This document shows, piece after piece, positions 7,235 to 15,282 of a DNA stretch of 38,255 nt (the first letter of the stretch is position 1; each line of letters begins with the position of its first letter). The stretch covers positions 1 to 38,255 of the forward strand of contig CALIOE010000131.1 of the NCBI GenBank assembly GCA_938044775.1, given 5' to 3'. This DNA is from an uncultured Rhizobiaceae group bacterium. Its GTDB lineage: Bacteria > Pseudomonadota > Alphaproteobacteria > Rhizobiales > Rhizobiaceae. The position numbers and the translations under genes were made by a program. The notes under the pieces were generated by a model that made no database searches, was not told the origin of the DNA, and was given only the letters and a program-made list of their open reading frames with translations.

Positions 7235-8377
7235 CTATTGATTTGGGAAATAGTCCTGCAAATCGCCCTCGCGGTAAACATCTGTTGTTGCGCAATGTAG
7301 AGCACCACCAAAAGCGTAGGCGTCACGAAATGGTATCGGGAGCACTTCCAGACCCATTTTGTCGAATTGCTCCATCTGGTTCACTTCGCTGGCCTCGCAG
7401 CAGACTGTCTTTTCGTCGACCATCAGCACATTCATCGACAACCAAACTGACGAGTAGCAAAGCGGTGGCGGCGAATTGTGAGCCGGTCGGGCGGCATCGA
7501 CAATTTCCCAATCGTTTTTGTGGAAGTATTCACGCTGCTCGTCGGGCAGCTTGCGTTCCGGGTTGTTGATTATCAGACCCGGTCGGATAGGCGTGAAAGT
7601 GGCATCAATGTGAATCGGGTAGGGGTCGCCTGGAAAGTTGACTGCCCGAACCCGGTGATCAGGATAGTGACGGCGAAGCCAGTCGATACCTTTCAGATTG
7701 GTGGTGAAACCATGCTGTACGATGAGATCCTTGCCGAAGCGCAGCACATCTGCGGCATCGAACATCGGTTCTTCCTCGGTGGTGACGAAGAACTTCTCCG
7801 CCGTCCACTTCAGGCGTTTTTCCACACCAATGGATTCCGACAGATAGTCCGGTCGATAGGAAGCATCAGTCATGCGCGGTTTCGGGGCAGAGACGTGACG
7901 GAAGTTCGGGTCGTCTTCGAAGTATTTTTGCAGCAATGGTCTGTAGCAAAGATACTCAAAAAACCGCGAACGATAAGACATTGTCGCTTCCAGCATTTCC
8001 GAGCCGACAGTCAAAATGACATCGCGTGGTGGCATGCAACCGAAGGAGGCAGGGTTATCCCAGTCGGGCGTTGATACGGGTTGTGAAAAGTCGATCGGTG
8101 TCGGGCGATCCACCCGAACGCCGCGGCTTTCAAGCACCTTGGCAAAGTACTCGAGCTGAGCATTCGCCTTGTCGACGGTTTCCTGAGTGCGAGGTCCCCA
8201 CTGACCTTTCATGTCAGAATCTTCGGGCACCTTGGCGTCGAGCGCCGGCTCGGACGGTGGGATCATGCAGCCGTCAGCCACACCGACGATGACGTGTTTG
8301 AGAGGTGACCACTCGTCCCATGAATTTACCACCGCGGGCTGACTACCCCCGAGTGTCGGCTTAGGTGTTGAATACAT
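7235..8377 (-). CDS. Glycine amidinotransferase-like enzyme (AGAT family)
   Basis: A 380-residue protein of the arginine:glycine amidinotransferase family in the guanidino-group-modifying fold. The catalytic cysteine is Cys362 in GGALHCATTDV. The His/Asp pair is His256 and Asp258 in YPIHIDATF, and the acidic FDAADVL is at residues 206-212. Spacing between these matches human AGAT (Asp254, His303, Cys407) closely. Such enzymes move the amidino group of arginine to an amine acceptor such as glycine, or to related amines as in cyanotoxin or streptomycin pathways. The acceptor cannot be read here. GGGGGA stands about 5 bases before ATG 8377. The crotonase-like gene follows 16 bases downstream, suggesting a shared pathway, but none is obvious. 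Confidence 0.88.
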   Translation of the reverse strand: MYSTPKPTLGGSQPAVVNSWDEWSPLKHVIVGVADGCMIPPSEPALDAKVPEDSDMKGQWGPRTQETVDKANAQLEYFAKVLESRGVRVDRPTPIDFSQPVSTPDWDNPASFGCMPPRDVILTVGSEMLEATMSYRSRFFEYLCYRPLLQKYFEDDPNFRHVSAPKPRMTDASYRPDYLSESIGVEKRLKWTAEKFFVTTEEEPMFDAADVLRFGKDLIVQHGFTTNLKGIDWLRRHYPDHRVRAVNFPGDPYPIHIDATFTPIRPGLIINNPERKLPDEQREYFHKNDWEIVDAARPAHNSPPPLCYSSVWLSMNVLMVDEKTVCCEASEVNQMEQFDKMGLEVLPIPFRDAYAFGGALHCATTDVYREGDLQDYFPNQ

Positions 8378-8452
8378 ACTGTCCCCCGCTTTTGACCACC
8401 CGATACGACGGAGTGGGCAGGGTATCTGAGATCGACACCCCCGTCCGTCAGC

Positions 8453-8857
8453 CTACTTTACTGTGAGTGTTCCACGAACATTGTGATATCCGCCGCTAAT
8501 GCTGTCGGCGAACTTTGGAAAGCCAAAGCCAAATCGCACCTTCTCTACACCGCGGAACCCCGAACTAGGCGTATAATATACCGCAACACCGTTGACCATT
8601 CGGCCCGTGCAATTGCCGCTGAGGTCTGTCCGATAGCGGACGCGCTTGCTTGTCAAACGTCCATTCTTCGGCTGTCGCAAACTGGGCTTCGAATAGCCCA
8701 TGGATCCGCATGTATCCGGATCATATACGGCGAACTGATAGATCAGATTTGTTTTTCCGGCACGCACTGTCCTCTCGATTGAAGCAGCTTGAGCGACGCT
8801 TGAGCAAACAAACAATGTAAGAAAAGCGATTGACAATGTGATTGATTTTGGAAGCAT
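8453..8857 (-). CDS. Secreted hypothetical protein
   Basis: A 134-residue protein with a clear Sec signal peptide, probably cleaved after SSVAQA at about residue 24. The mature part is basic and beta-rich. It ends with VYYTPSSGFRGVEKVRFGFG, a pattern resembling the YTP-x-x-x-F-x-G-x-D/E-x-F strand pair of cadherin- and Ig-like bacterial repeats. Two cysteines remain after cleavage (in DTCGSMG and GNCTGR) and could form a disulfide. I recognise no specific family. It lies between a histidine phosphatase gene (99 bases upstream) and the amidinotransferase (75 bases downstream), and neither suggests a role. Confidence 0.65.
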   Translation of the reverse strand: MLPKSITLSIAFLTLFVCSSVAQAASIERTVRAGKTNLIYQFAVYDPDTCGSMGYSKPSLRQPKNGRLTSKRVRYRTDLSGNCTGRMVNGVAVYYTPSSGFRGVEKVRFGFGFPKFADSISGGYHNVRGTLTVK

Positions 8858-8878
8858 ATCTGGTCCCCGAAGCTACCT

Positions 8879-8896
8879 GAAAAAAGCTACGTAGCT
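8879..8896 (-). terminator. Weak possible terminator after the histidine phosphatase gene
   Basis: The perfect palindrome AGCTACGTAGCT (8885-8896) is followed on the minus strand by TTTTTT. The stem is only 4 bp once a loop is allowed, so termination would be inefficient. Confidence 0.25.
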
Positions 8897-8956
8897 GCCG
8901 CCCCGTCAGGTTGCAATGCCAATTTCTGCCATATGGCTAACGAGGATGGAAATTGG

Positions 8957-9541
8957 CTAGAGCCATGCCGCTTCGGTGCCATCAACCCGGAATATTCGAT
9001 CCTGGGGAATGTTGACCATGGAAGCTTCCTCCTGGCTCAATCCCACAAGATGATGCATCAAGGATCGCAATATGCCGCCATGGCAGGAAACGACAGAGCG
9101 TCGTTGCACCGTGTTGAGCCAGCCGACGACGCGGTCATGAACGACGGCGTAGTTCTCGCCGCCGGCCGGAATGTAGTTCCACTTGTCCGCAGCCCGCTGA
9201 TGCAATTCGTGCGATCTGTGGGCACCCAGTTCTGCGATTGTCTGACCTTCCCAGTCGCCAAAGTCAATTTCGATGATCCTCGGCTCCAGCTTATAGTCCG
9301 CTTGTGGCAGCCCGAGTTCAGCACGAACGATTTCCATGGTCTGCCGTGTACGGCTGAGAGGTGACGAAACGAAATCGAATTCCAAGGGATCGTCTAACAG
9401 TGATGCCAGTGTCCTGCCGTTGGCTGCTGCCTGGGTGCGGCCGGTTTCATTGAGAGGTATGTCGCGCTGTCCCTGGAAACGTTGCTCAGCGTTCCAGTCG
9501 GTCTGACCATGCCGGAAGAAGTAGATCAGCGGGAGAGGCAA
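8957..9541 (-). CDS. Histidine phosphatase family protein (phosphoglycerate mutase-like)
   Basis: A 194-residue protein with all main residues of the histidine phosphatase superfamily. These are Arg10-His11-Gly12 (His11 is phosphorylated), Arg64/Arg66 in SPLSRTRQT, the acidic residue region EIDFGDWEG (91-99), and the second His154 in SCHGG. It fits broad-specificity phosphatases of the GpmB/CobC type, and the substrate is unknown. The start appears to be TTG 9541, one base after the fabI stop, with GAAGGA in the fabI end serving as ribosome-binding site. The pair is therefore very likely translationally coupled. Length is typical for the family. Confidence 0.9.
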   Translation of the reverse strand: MPLPLIYFFRHGQTDWNAEQRFQGQRDIPLNETGRTQAAANGRTLASLLDDPLEFDFVSSPLSRTRQTMEIVRAELGLPQADYKLEPRIIEIDFGDWEGQTIAELGAHRSHELHQRAADKWNYIPAGGENYAVVHDRVVGWLNTVQRRSVVSCHGGILRSLMHHLVGLSQEEASMVNIPQDRIFRVDGTEAAWL

Positions 9542-9542
9542 T

Positions 9543-10361
9543 TCAGTCCTTCACAACCGAAATATCTGGGGCGTCGACGGCCTTCATACCAACCGTATGA
9601 TAGCCGGAATCCACATGGTGCACTTCACCCGTCACACCGGAGGACATATCTGAAACCAGATAAAGCGCTGATGCACCCACCTGATCGATGGTTACAGTGC
9701 GCTTGAGCGGCGAGTTGTATTCGTTCCATTTCAGAATGTAGCGGAAGTCTCCTATGCCTGACGCAGCGAGAGTCTTGATGGGTCCGGCAGAAATCGCATT
9801 GACCCGAATATTCTTACTGCCAAGGTCGACTGCAAGGTACCGAACGCTGGCTTCGAGCGCCGCTTTGGCAACTCCCATAACGTTGTAATGAGGCATGACC
9901 TTCTCAGCACCGTAGTAGGTCATGGTTACAATCGAGCCGCCGTCAGGCATTAGTTTTTCGGCACGTTGAGCGACCGCAGTAAGCGAGTAGACGGAAATAT
10001 CCATGGTCATTCGGAAGTTATCCGAAGAGGTGTCAACGTAGCGGCCGGTCAGCTCGTTCTTGTCGGAAAAACCAATGGCGTGGATGACGAAGTCCAGACC
10101 GCCCCATTTGTCCTCAATGGCTTTGAAGGCTGCATCAATACTGGCAGAATCGGATACATCGCAATCTCCGACCACCCAGCCGCCCAGATCATTGGCCAAG
10201 GGTTCAACACGCTTTTTTATGGCGTCGCCCTGATAAGTGAACGCCAACTCCGCGCCGGCCTCGGCGCAGGCTTTGGCGATGCCCCACGCAATGGACCGGT
10301 TGTTGGCCAACCCCATGATCAGCCCTCGCTTGCCGACCATCAAACCCTGAGCAGAACTCAT
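9543..10361 (-). CDS. fabI: Enoyl-[acyl-carrier-protein] reductase (NADH)
   Basis: A 272-residue short-chain dehydrogenase of the FabI type, which reduces enoyl-ACP in the last step of each fatty acid elongation cycle. The N terminus has the FabI-specific GLMVGKRGLIMGLANNRSIA nucleotide-binding stretch. The catalytic Tyr-x6-Lys pair is Tyr159 and Lys166 in HYNVMGVAKAALE, with the upstream Tyr149. SAGPIKTLAASGI is the substrate-loop region. ATG 10361 is chosen because AAGGG lies about 8 bases upstream and the protein then has the usual rhizobial length, whereas the longer frame to 10388 lacks a good site. It is followed with 1-base spacing by the histidine phosphatase gene. Confidence 0.96.
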   Translation of the reverse strand: MSSAQGLMVGKRGLIMGLANNRSIAWGIAKACAEAGAELAFTYQGDAIKKRVEPLANDLGGWVVGDCDVSDSASIDAAFKAIEDKWGGLDFVIHAIGFSDKNELTGRYVDTSSDNFRMTMDISVYSLTAVAQRAEKLMPDGGSIVTMTYYGAEKVMPHYNVMGVAKAALEASVRYLAVDLGSKNIRVNAISAGPIKTLAASGIGDFRYILKWNEYNSPLKRTVTIDQVGASALYLVSDMSSGVTGEVHHVDSGYHTVGMKAVDAPDISVVKD

Positions 10362-10450
10362 CACAAAACCCTTCTTGAAGCCGGGCAAGACTGCACAGCA
10401 ATTTTACCTCGTATGACACAAGCTTGTGGCCCGCTTCAAGGCGCGTGAAA

Positions 10451-11362
10451 CTACGTTTCTGTGCGTTGTTTCATCAGTTCAATCAATTCTTCGTCTGGGT
10501 CCTCCGGCAAAGACACCGCTGCAACGGCCAGGATGTCGCCACGCCCGCCGGCGCGATTTGGAAGGCCTTTGCCGCGAAGCCGAAATACTGAACCCGAGTT
10601 TGACCAGGGCGGAATGTTCAATGCAACCGCACCGGAAAGGGTTGGGACGCGGATCTTCCCGCCTAAAACAGCCGTCTTGAGATCAACCGGCACGTGTGTC
10701 CTCAGATTAGAGCCCTCACGTCGGTAGTCAGGATGATCCGAGATTGACAATGTAATCAGTACGTCACCTCGTCCTGCGGGTCCTTCGTGCCCCTGGCCTT
10801 TAAGACGCACGATTTGTCCATCTGTCGGTTCCGGAGGAATAGTAACGCTGACTGTCCTGTCAGGGCCAAGGCGAATTGGTGCTTTGCCCGCGGCCAGGTC
10901 CTTAAGATGGACGGTCAGGCTGATCTTGCGATCTTCTCCTTTTGGCGGCCGGCTTTGGGTTCCGCGCCGTTGCCCGCCCATGCCGGAAGGTCCCCCGCCA
11001 AAGGCCGCTCCACCAAACATCTGACTGAGAATGTCTTCGGCCCCGCCCATGCCGCCCATGTTACCCATGTCACCCATGCCGCCGCGAGCGTTGCCAAACG
11101 GCTGGCCGCCGCCAAACCCCTCGAAGCCCTGGAAGCGCTCTTTCCCTTCGGCATCGATTTCACCGTTATCGAACTGTCGCCGTTTTGTCTTGTCGCCCAG
11201 AATTTCATAGGCAGCATTGGCCTCAGCAAAGCTTTCTTTGGCTTTGGGGTTATCCTTGTTCTGATCGGGGTGAAACTGTTTGGCCAGCTTGCGAAAGGCG
11301 GACTTGATGTCTTTTTCGCTGGCGGTTTTTGGCACACCGAGAATGGAATATGGGTCGCGCAT
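10451..11362 (-). CDS. DnaJ C-terminal domain co-chaperone (CbpA-like, no zinc finger)
   Basis: A 303-residue J-domain protein. The J domain covers residues 1-65 with the HPD motif at His31-Pro32-Asp33 and the signature DPYSILGVPKTAS at the start. A Gly/Phe/Met-rich linker (about 75-130) has repeated GGMGDM/GNMGG units. The two beta-sandwich substrate-binding domains follow (about 145-300), recognised by KISLTVHLKDLAAG, GGKIRVPTLSG and VFRLRGKGLPN. There is no CxxCxGxG zinc finger, so it is a type II protein like CbpA. It should stimulate DnaK and deliver clients. ATG 11362 starts exactly at the J domain, and the 31-codon upstream extension looks noncoding. Confidence 0.93.
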   Translation of the reverse strand: MRDPYSILGVPKTASEKDIKSAFRKLAKQFHPDQNKDNPKAKESFAEANAAYEILGDKTKRRQFDNGEIDAEGKERFQGFEGFGGGQPFGNARGGMGDMGNMGGMGGAEDILSQMFGGAAFGGGPSGMGGQRRGTQSRPPKGEDRKISLTVHLKDLAAGKAPIRLGPDRTVSVTIPPEPTDGQIVRLKGQGHEGPAGRGDVLITLSISDHPDYRREGSNLRTHVPVDLKTAVLGGKIRVPTLSGAVALNIPPWSNSGSVFRLRGKGLPNRAGGRGDILAVAAVSLPEDPDEELIELMKQRTET

Positions 11363-11455
11363 GGCAAATCTGAACGCATTTTGGAAAAGTCTGCGATCTA
11401 TATGGGTTAAGCCGGGTGTTTTTCCAAGCACCGGGCACAAACCCGGATTGCGCAA

Positions 11456-11908
11456 TCAGCTGTCGTCAGCAATCTTGAACCAAGACAGGACCCACTTCTC
11501 GGAACTGACCTGGCATGCTTCTCCATTGTAGAATCCGACGCCGGCAAAGCTACTCACACTCGTTTTGAAGCCACGACAGGCCTGACCATGTTTGCCCAAA
11601 AACTTGTCGATCGCCACGATGGTACCTGACGTACCCGTTTGTGGATTGTTCCACGCCAGTGGCATTGGATTTCCGGTGACCGGAGCTGTTGCAACCGTGC
11701 TTTTGAGAATCTCGGCATCTGTTTCTGCCAGGCCATCGGGCTTTGCCCGGGTTACAACCGAGTTCGTTACGATTTCGTCCGGTGACGAAAGCTGTGGAAG
11801 GGTGTTCCCGGCAACCGAACAGCCAGTGACAAGAAAGGCAAAGACAACAGAGCCAACTAACGTGACGGCGTTGAAGCCATCAGTTATCGTGTTCCCTGAG
11901 GAGCCCAT
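11456..11908 (-). CDS. RT0821/Lpp0805-type surface lipoprotein
   Basis: About 150 residues. The N terminus has a hydrophobic stretch ending in the lipobox FLVTGC (Cys30 from ATG 11908), so it should be a lipoprotein. The C-terminal half matches the alphaproteobacterial RT0821/Lpp0805 surface antigen pattern: PLAWNNPQTGTSGTIVAI, then a cysteine in QACRGFKT, then YNGEACQV with a closing tryptophan segment. The pair of cysteines likely forms a disulfide. Function is unknown. A longer frame from 11956 exists, but it would bury the signal peptide 48 residues in. No strong ribosome-binding site is seen at either start. It is divergent from pdxH and may be co-transcribed with the downstream dnaJ-type gene. 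Confidence 0.78.
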   Translation of the reverse strand: MGSSGNTITDGFNAVTLVGSVVFAFLVTGCSVAGNTLPQLSSPDEIVTNSVVTRAKPDGLAETDAEILKSTVATAPVTGNPMPLAWNNPQTGTSGTIVAIDKFLGKHGQACRGFKTSVSSFAGVGFYNGEACQVSSEKWVLSWFKIADDS

Positions 11909-12027
11909 CTTATGTTTTGGTGCCAAAAGTACAGTCCCCTTGCCCCAGGCAGGCATTACGCGAGATACATCTGTCCCGAAGCCTTTATTGTAGGGCTCAC
12001 ACGTAAAAAATAAGTGAATCCAGCAGC

Positions 12028-12618
12028 ATGAACTTTACCGACCGCACAGACCCCTTCGCTCTGTTTGACGAGTGGTTGAACGATGCCAAAGAGAGCGAAA
12101 TAAACGACCCGAACGCTGTCGCATTAGCGAGTGTCGATGATGACGGAATGCCCAATGTGCGGACCGTGTTGTTAAAGGGACACGACGAACGGGGCTTTGT
12201 ATTCTATACAAATACCCAAAGCACAAAGGGGCAAGAAGTGCTGTCCTCGATGAAAGCCGCTATGTGCTTCCACTGGAAGTCGCGTCGCCGTCAGGTGCGT
12301 ATTAGAGGCCCGGTTGAAATAGTGTCGGATCAGGAGGCGGATGCCTACTTCAATTCGCGCCACCCTCAAAGCCGTCTTGGCGCGTGGGCATCCGATCAGT
12401 CGCGCCCTCTGGAAAGCCGAGAAGTGCTGCTGACCAGACTAAAAGACTTCGAAGCTCGATACGGTACCGGTGCAATTCCGCGCCCCCCTCACTGGTCCGG
12501 TTTTCGAATAATGCCCGAGTCGATCGAGTTCTGGCAGGACGGAGAATTCCGGCTGCATGACCGTGTCGTTCTCACACGAGACGGCGAGGGGTGGTCGTCA
12601 CAACGGCTGAATCCCTAG
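12028..12618 (+). CDS. pdxH: Pyridoxamine/pyridoxine 5'-phosphate oxidase
   Basis: A 196-residue FMN enzyme that oxidises pyridoxine or pyridoxamine phosphate to pyridoxal phosphate, the last step of vitamin B6 supply and salvage. FMN- and substrate-binding segments are visible: [36 protein letters not shown], and [14 protein letters not shown]. The C terminus has the family end [22 protein letters not shown], in which the Arg/His contact PLP. It is slightly shorter than the E. coli enzyme. Its TAG stop interlocks with the stop of the convergent arsC-like gene (shared CTAG, 12615-12618). PLP made here would serve thrC in the same window, though that is only a metabolic link. Confidence 0.96.
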   Translation: MNFTDRTDPFALFDEWLNDAKESEINDPNAVALASVDDDGMPNVRTVLLKGHDERGFVFYTNTQSTKGQEVLSSMKAAMCFHWKSRRRQVRIRGPVEIVSDQEADAYFNSRHPQSRLGAWASDQSRPLESREVLLTRLKDFEARYGTGAIPRPPHWSGFRIMPESIEFWQDGEFRLHDRVVLTRDGEGWSSQRLNP

Positions 12619-12965
12619 AGAAGCGCTTCAACTGCCTGTTGTGAGTGACCATCAAAACCGGAAACGATGCTGTCACCTTTCACAAAAACGGGGCGCTTCA
12701 AAAGCGTTGGGTATTCAACAATCAGATCGACAGCCTTTTCGTTGTCGATGTCAGCCTTGTCTGCGTCGTCGAGCCCGCGCCAGGTCGTGCTGCGACGGTT
12801 CAGGGCTTTTTGCCAGCCCAGTGTACCGACAATGTACTCCGCATCTTCGCGTGAAAGGCTATCGACCCGGATATCGTGTTTCTTGTAGGAAACACCTTTT
12901 TCGTTCAGCCATTTAAAGGCCTTGACGCAGGTGTCACAGCTCTTGAGCGAATAGACAGTCAACAT
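12615..12965 (-). CDS. ArsC/YffB-family thioredoxin-fold protein
   Basis: A 116-residue protein of the ArsC/Spx/YffB family. It has the thioredoxin-like beta-alpha start [18 protein letters not shown] with a Cys10-x-x-Cys13 pair and the conserved arginine Arg91 in TLLKRPVFV. True arsenate reductases of this family use the first cysteine and need glutaredoxin, while YffB-type proteins are of unknown substrate. Lack of arsR or arsB nearby argues against a dedicated arsenic role. It starts one base after the aldolase stop (TGA-C-ATG), so the two genes are probably coupled. The C terminus overlaps the pdxH stop by 4 bases. Confidence 0.87.
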   Translation of the reverse strand: MLTVYSLKSCDTCVKAFKWLNEKGVSYKKHDIRVDSLSREDAEYIVGTLGWQKALNRRSTTWRGLDDADKADIDNEKAVDLIVEYPTLLKRPVFVKGDSIVSGFDGHSQQAVEALL

Positions 12966-12966
12966 G

Positions 12967-13698
12967 TCAAACCAGCCGCTTTAGAGCCTCAAAATGCTTC
13001 TTCGAATAGACTTCGAAGTCGGCCCTGAATTGTTCTGCAGTAAGATTCAAAACATCGTCTGGAATCAGTTTCAGTGGCAGACCGGTCGACTGGGCAAGCA
13101 CCTGCTGACGTGCCGCGCGCTCCAGATAATAGAGATCATCAAAAGCCTGAGCGACGCTGGGGCCTGAACAGACGACACCGTGATTTGCCAGGAACATGCA
13201 GTCGATATGCGCGTTTTCCTTGGCCTCTTTGGCAATGCGCTCACCTTCTTCCTTGGTCACAGCAATGCCGCCAAACTCCTCTTCGTAGCCTATCCGTCCA
13301 TGGAAGCGGGCAGCGGTCTGGTGCGCCATCAGCAGCCGTCCGCCCTCGATCATCGATATCGAAGTCGCGTAAGGCATGTGAACGTGAAGGATTGCCTTAT
13401 GCCGCGGATTGGCGCGATGGCTGGCAATGTGGATGTTCCGGGCGCTGGCTTCGACTTCGCCGTCGCCCTCCAATACCTGCCCATCGCCATCAATCAGTAA
13501 CAATCGTTCGGGCGTCATCTCAGTCCAGTGCCAGCCATAGGCATTGATCAGATAGAGTTCATCAGGTCCATCGCATTGAACCGAAAAGTGATTGCAGATG
13601 CCTTCGTGAAGATCAAAATGTGCAGCCAGACGAATTGCCGCCGCCAGATCAATCCGGTCTTTCTCTATAGAGGCCATGTGTTGGGTACGGTCGAGCAT
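12967..13698 (-). CDS. Class II aldolase/adducin domain protein
   Basis: A 243-residue protein with the class II aldolase/adducin fold. The zinc-binding histidines are His105 and His107 (HVHMPYA) and His173 (ANHGVV), and NHFSVQ with GWHWTE marks the substrate region. The family includes fuculose- and ribulose-phosphate aldolases and epimerases, and this subgroup (often called aldolase II family with the EGICNHFS motif) has no assigned substrate. Length is typical. It is followed with 1-base spacing by the arsC-like gene, and tldD lies 67 bases upstream on the same strand. Confidence 0.9.
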   Translation of the reverse strand: MLDRTQHMASIEKDRIDLAAAIRLAAHFDLHEGICNHFSVQCDGPDELYLINAYGWHWTEMTPERLLLIDGDGQVLEGDGEVEASARNIHIASHRANPRHKAILHVHMPYATSISMIEGGRLLMAHQTAARFHGRIGYEEEFGGIAVTKEEGERIAKEAKENAHIDCMFLANHGVVCSGPSVAQAFDDLYYLERAARQQVLAQSTGLPLKLIPDDVLNLTAEQFRADFEVYSKKHFEALKRLV

Positions 13699-13765
13699 GA
13701 TTAGTCCCCTGGTTGGAATTCGAGATCAGGCTATCTTTAAAAATGCCCAGATCGCAAGTTGTGGT

Positions 13766-15181
13766 TCAGGCCTCGGTACCGCCGATTGTGATGCCGTCGA
13801 TCCGAGTGGTCGGCTGGCCGACCCCGACAGGAACGCCCTGTCCTTGCTTGCCGCACATGCCAATACCCGTATCGAGCGCCATATCATTGCCCAGCATGCG
13901 TACCCGTTTCATATCGGCGGGACCGTTGCCTATCATCATAGCGCCTTTGACAGGCGCTCCAATTTTGCCGTTTTCAAGACGGTAAGCCTCGGTGCAGCCG
14001 AATACATACTTGCCGGACGTAATGTCGACCTGGCCACCGCCGAAGGAAACCGCGTAAATGCCGTTCCGGACAGATTCCAAAATCTCCTGTGGATGGTGAT
14101 CGCCGCCCAGCATGTAGGTATTGGTCATGCGCGGCATCGGAATATGCGCATAGGACTGTCGCCTGCCGTTACCGGTGTCCCTCATGCCCATCAACCGCGC
14201 ATTCTGCCGATCCTGCATATAGCCGACCAGCTTGCCATCCTCGATCAGTGTGGTGCACTGCGTCGGCGTGCCTTCGTCGTCGATGGTAAGCGAACCGCGC
14301 CTTTCTGAAATCGTACCGTCATCAACAACCGTCACGCCTTTCGCAGCAACTTGTTCGCCAAGCAGCCCCGCAAATGCTGAAGTGCCTTTGCGGTTGAAGT
14401 CGCCCTCCAAACCGTGACCGACAGCCTCGTGCAGCATGACGCCAGGCCATCCGGCACCGAGGACAACGTCGAAGGTGCCGGCGGGGGCGGGCACAGCCTC
14501 AAGATTGACCATTGCCTGCCGAAGAGCTTCAGACACGCCCGCCTTCCAGGTGACTTCGTCCACAATCTGCTCAAATCCGTGTCGTCCTCCAATGCCGTGA
14601 GAACCGCTTTCCTGGCGGTCGCCCTTACCGACAACAACAGAGACGTTTAGGCGAACCAGTGGGCGGATGTCTTTCGCAAGCTGGCCATCAGCTCGAAGAA
14701 TTTCGACAATTTGCCATGATGCCGAAAGCGAGACACTGACCTGCCGAACGGCAGGATCCAGCGCTCTGGCATAGGTGTCGATTTCTTCGAGAAGCCTGGC
14801 CTTCTCCTCGAAACTGGGCTGAATCAACGGATTCGCGGCAGCATATAGCTGTTTGTTGGTTTTCTGCGGTGCATCTGCATGATTGCCGGAATGACCACCC
14901 GTGACCGCACGTACCGCATCCGAAGCCCGTGACAGAGCTGCATGAGTCATGTCCCCGGAATGCGCATAGCCTGCGGCATCTCCCGCCACTGAGCGCAGGC
15001 CAAAACCTTGTCGCGTGTCGAACGAGCCGGATTTTAGTTTGCCATTGTCGAAAACCAGGCTTTCGGTTTCAACGTGCTCCAGAAACAATTCGCCGTCATC
15101 CGCGCCGTGCAGGGTGTCTGCGAGAAGCGAGGTGACGCGATCGGGACCACAGTCAAAACGGTTTAGCAGGGTGTCGGTCAT
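13766..15181 (-). CDS. tldD: Metalloprotease TldD
   Basis: A 471-residue TldD. The zinc site HEAVGH (His251, Glu252, His256) lies in GVMLHEAVGHGLEGDF, followed by the family GTPTQCTTLIEDGKLVGYM-type segment. TldD forms a heterodimeric protease with TldE (PmbA) that degrades unfolded short peptides and, in enterobacteria, processes microcin B17 and CcdA. No tldE is in the window. An AGAAGGA site lies 8 bases before the start. It is preceded by ialB on the same strand 101 bases upstream, an arrangement often seen in rhizobia. Confidence 0.96.
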   Translation of the reverse strand: MTDTLLNRFDCGPDRVTSLLADTLHGADDGELFLEHVETESLVFDNGKLKSGSFDTRQGFGLRSVAGDAAGYAHSGDMTHAALSRASDAVRAVTGGHSGNHADAPQKTNKQLYAAANPLIQPSFEEKARLLEEIDTYARALDPAVRQVSVSLSASWQIVEILRADGQLAKDIRPLVRLNVSVVVGKGDRQESGSHGIGGRHGFEQIVDEVTWKAGVSEALRQAMVNLEAVPAPAGTFDVVLGAGWPGVMLHEAVGHGLEGDFNRKGTSAFAGLLGEQVAAKGVTVVDDGTISERRGSLTIDDEGTPTQCTTLIEDGKLVGYMQDRQNARLMGMRDTGNGRRQSYAHIPMPRMTNTYMLGGDHHPQEILESVRNGIYAVSFGGGQVDITSGKYVFGCTEAYRLENGKIGAPVKGAMMIGNGPADMKRVRMLGNDMALDTGIGMCGKQGQGVPVGVGQPTTRIDGITIGGTEA

Positions 15182-15282
15182 AGCGGCATCCTTCTCGGTT
15201 CGCTTGGAAAGCAGTGGACAATGTGTGCTTTTTCAATCCGGTCAGCAAGATTCCCGCCGGTTGGGCAAATTCTCAGCCAAAT

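Noticed and set aside
10787..11410. A 207-codon plus-strand frame opposite the DnaJ-type gene
   Set aside because: The repeats AAHVTHVTHAA are the antisense of the Gly/Met linker. It is not an independent gene.
12615..12965. An arsenic resistance gene
   Set aside because: The fold is ArsC-like, but there is no arsR, arsB or acr3 neighbour, and the family is wider than arsenate reductases.
13676..14308. A 210-codon plus-strand open frame opposite tldD
   Set aside because: It lies wholly over tldD and the spacer on the other strand, has no ribosome-binding site, and its translation has no recognisable domain. It is a shadow of tldD codon bias.
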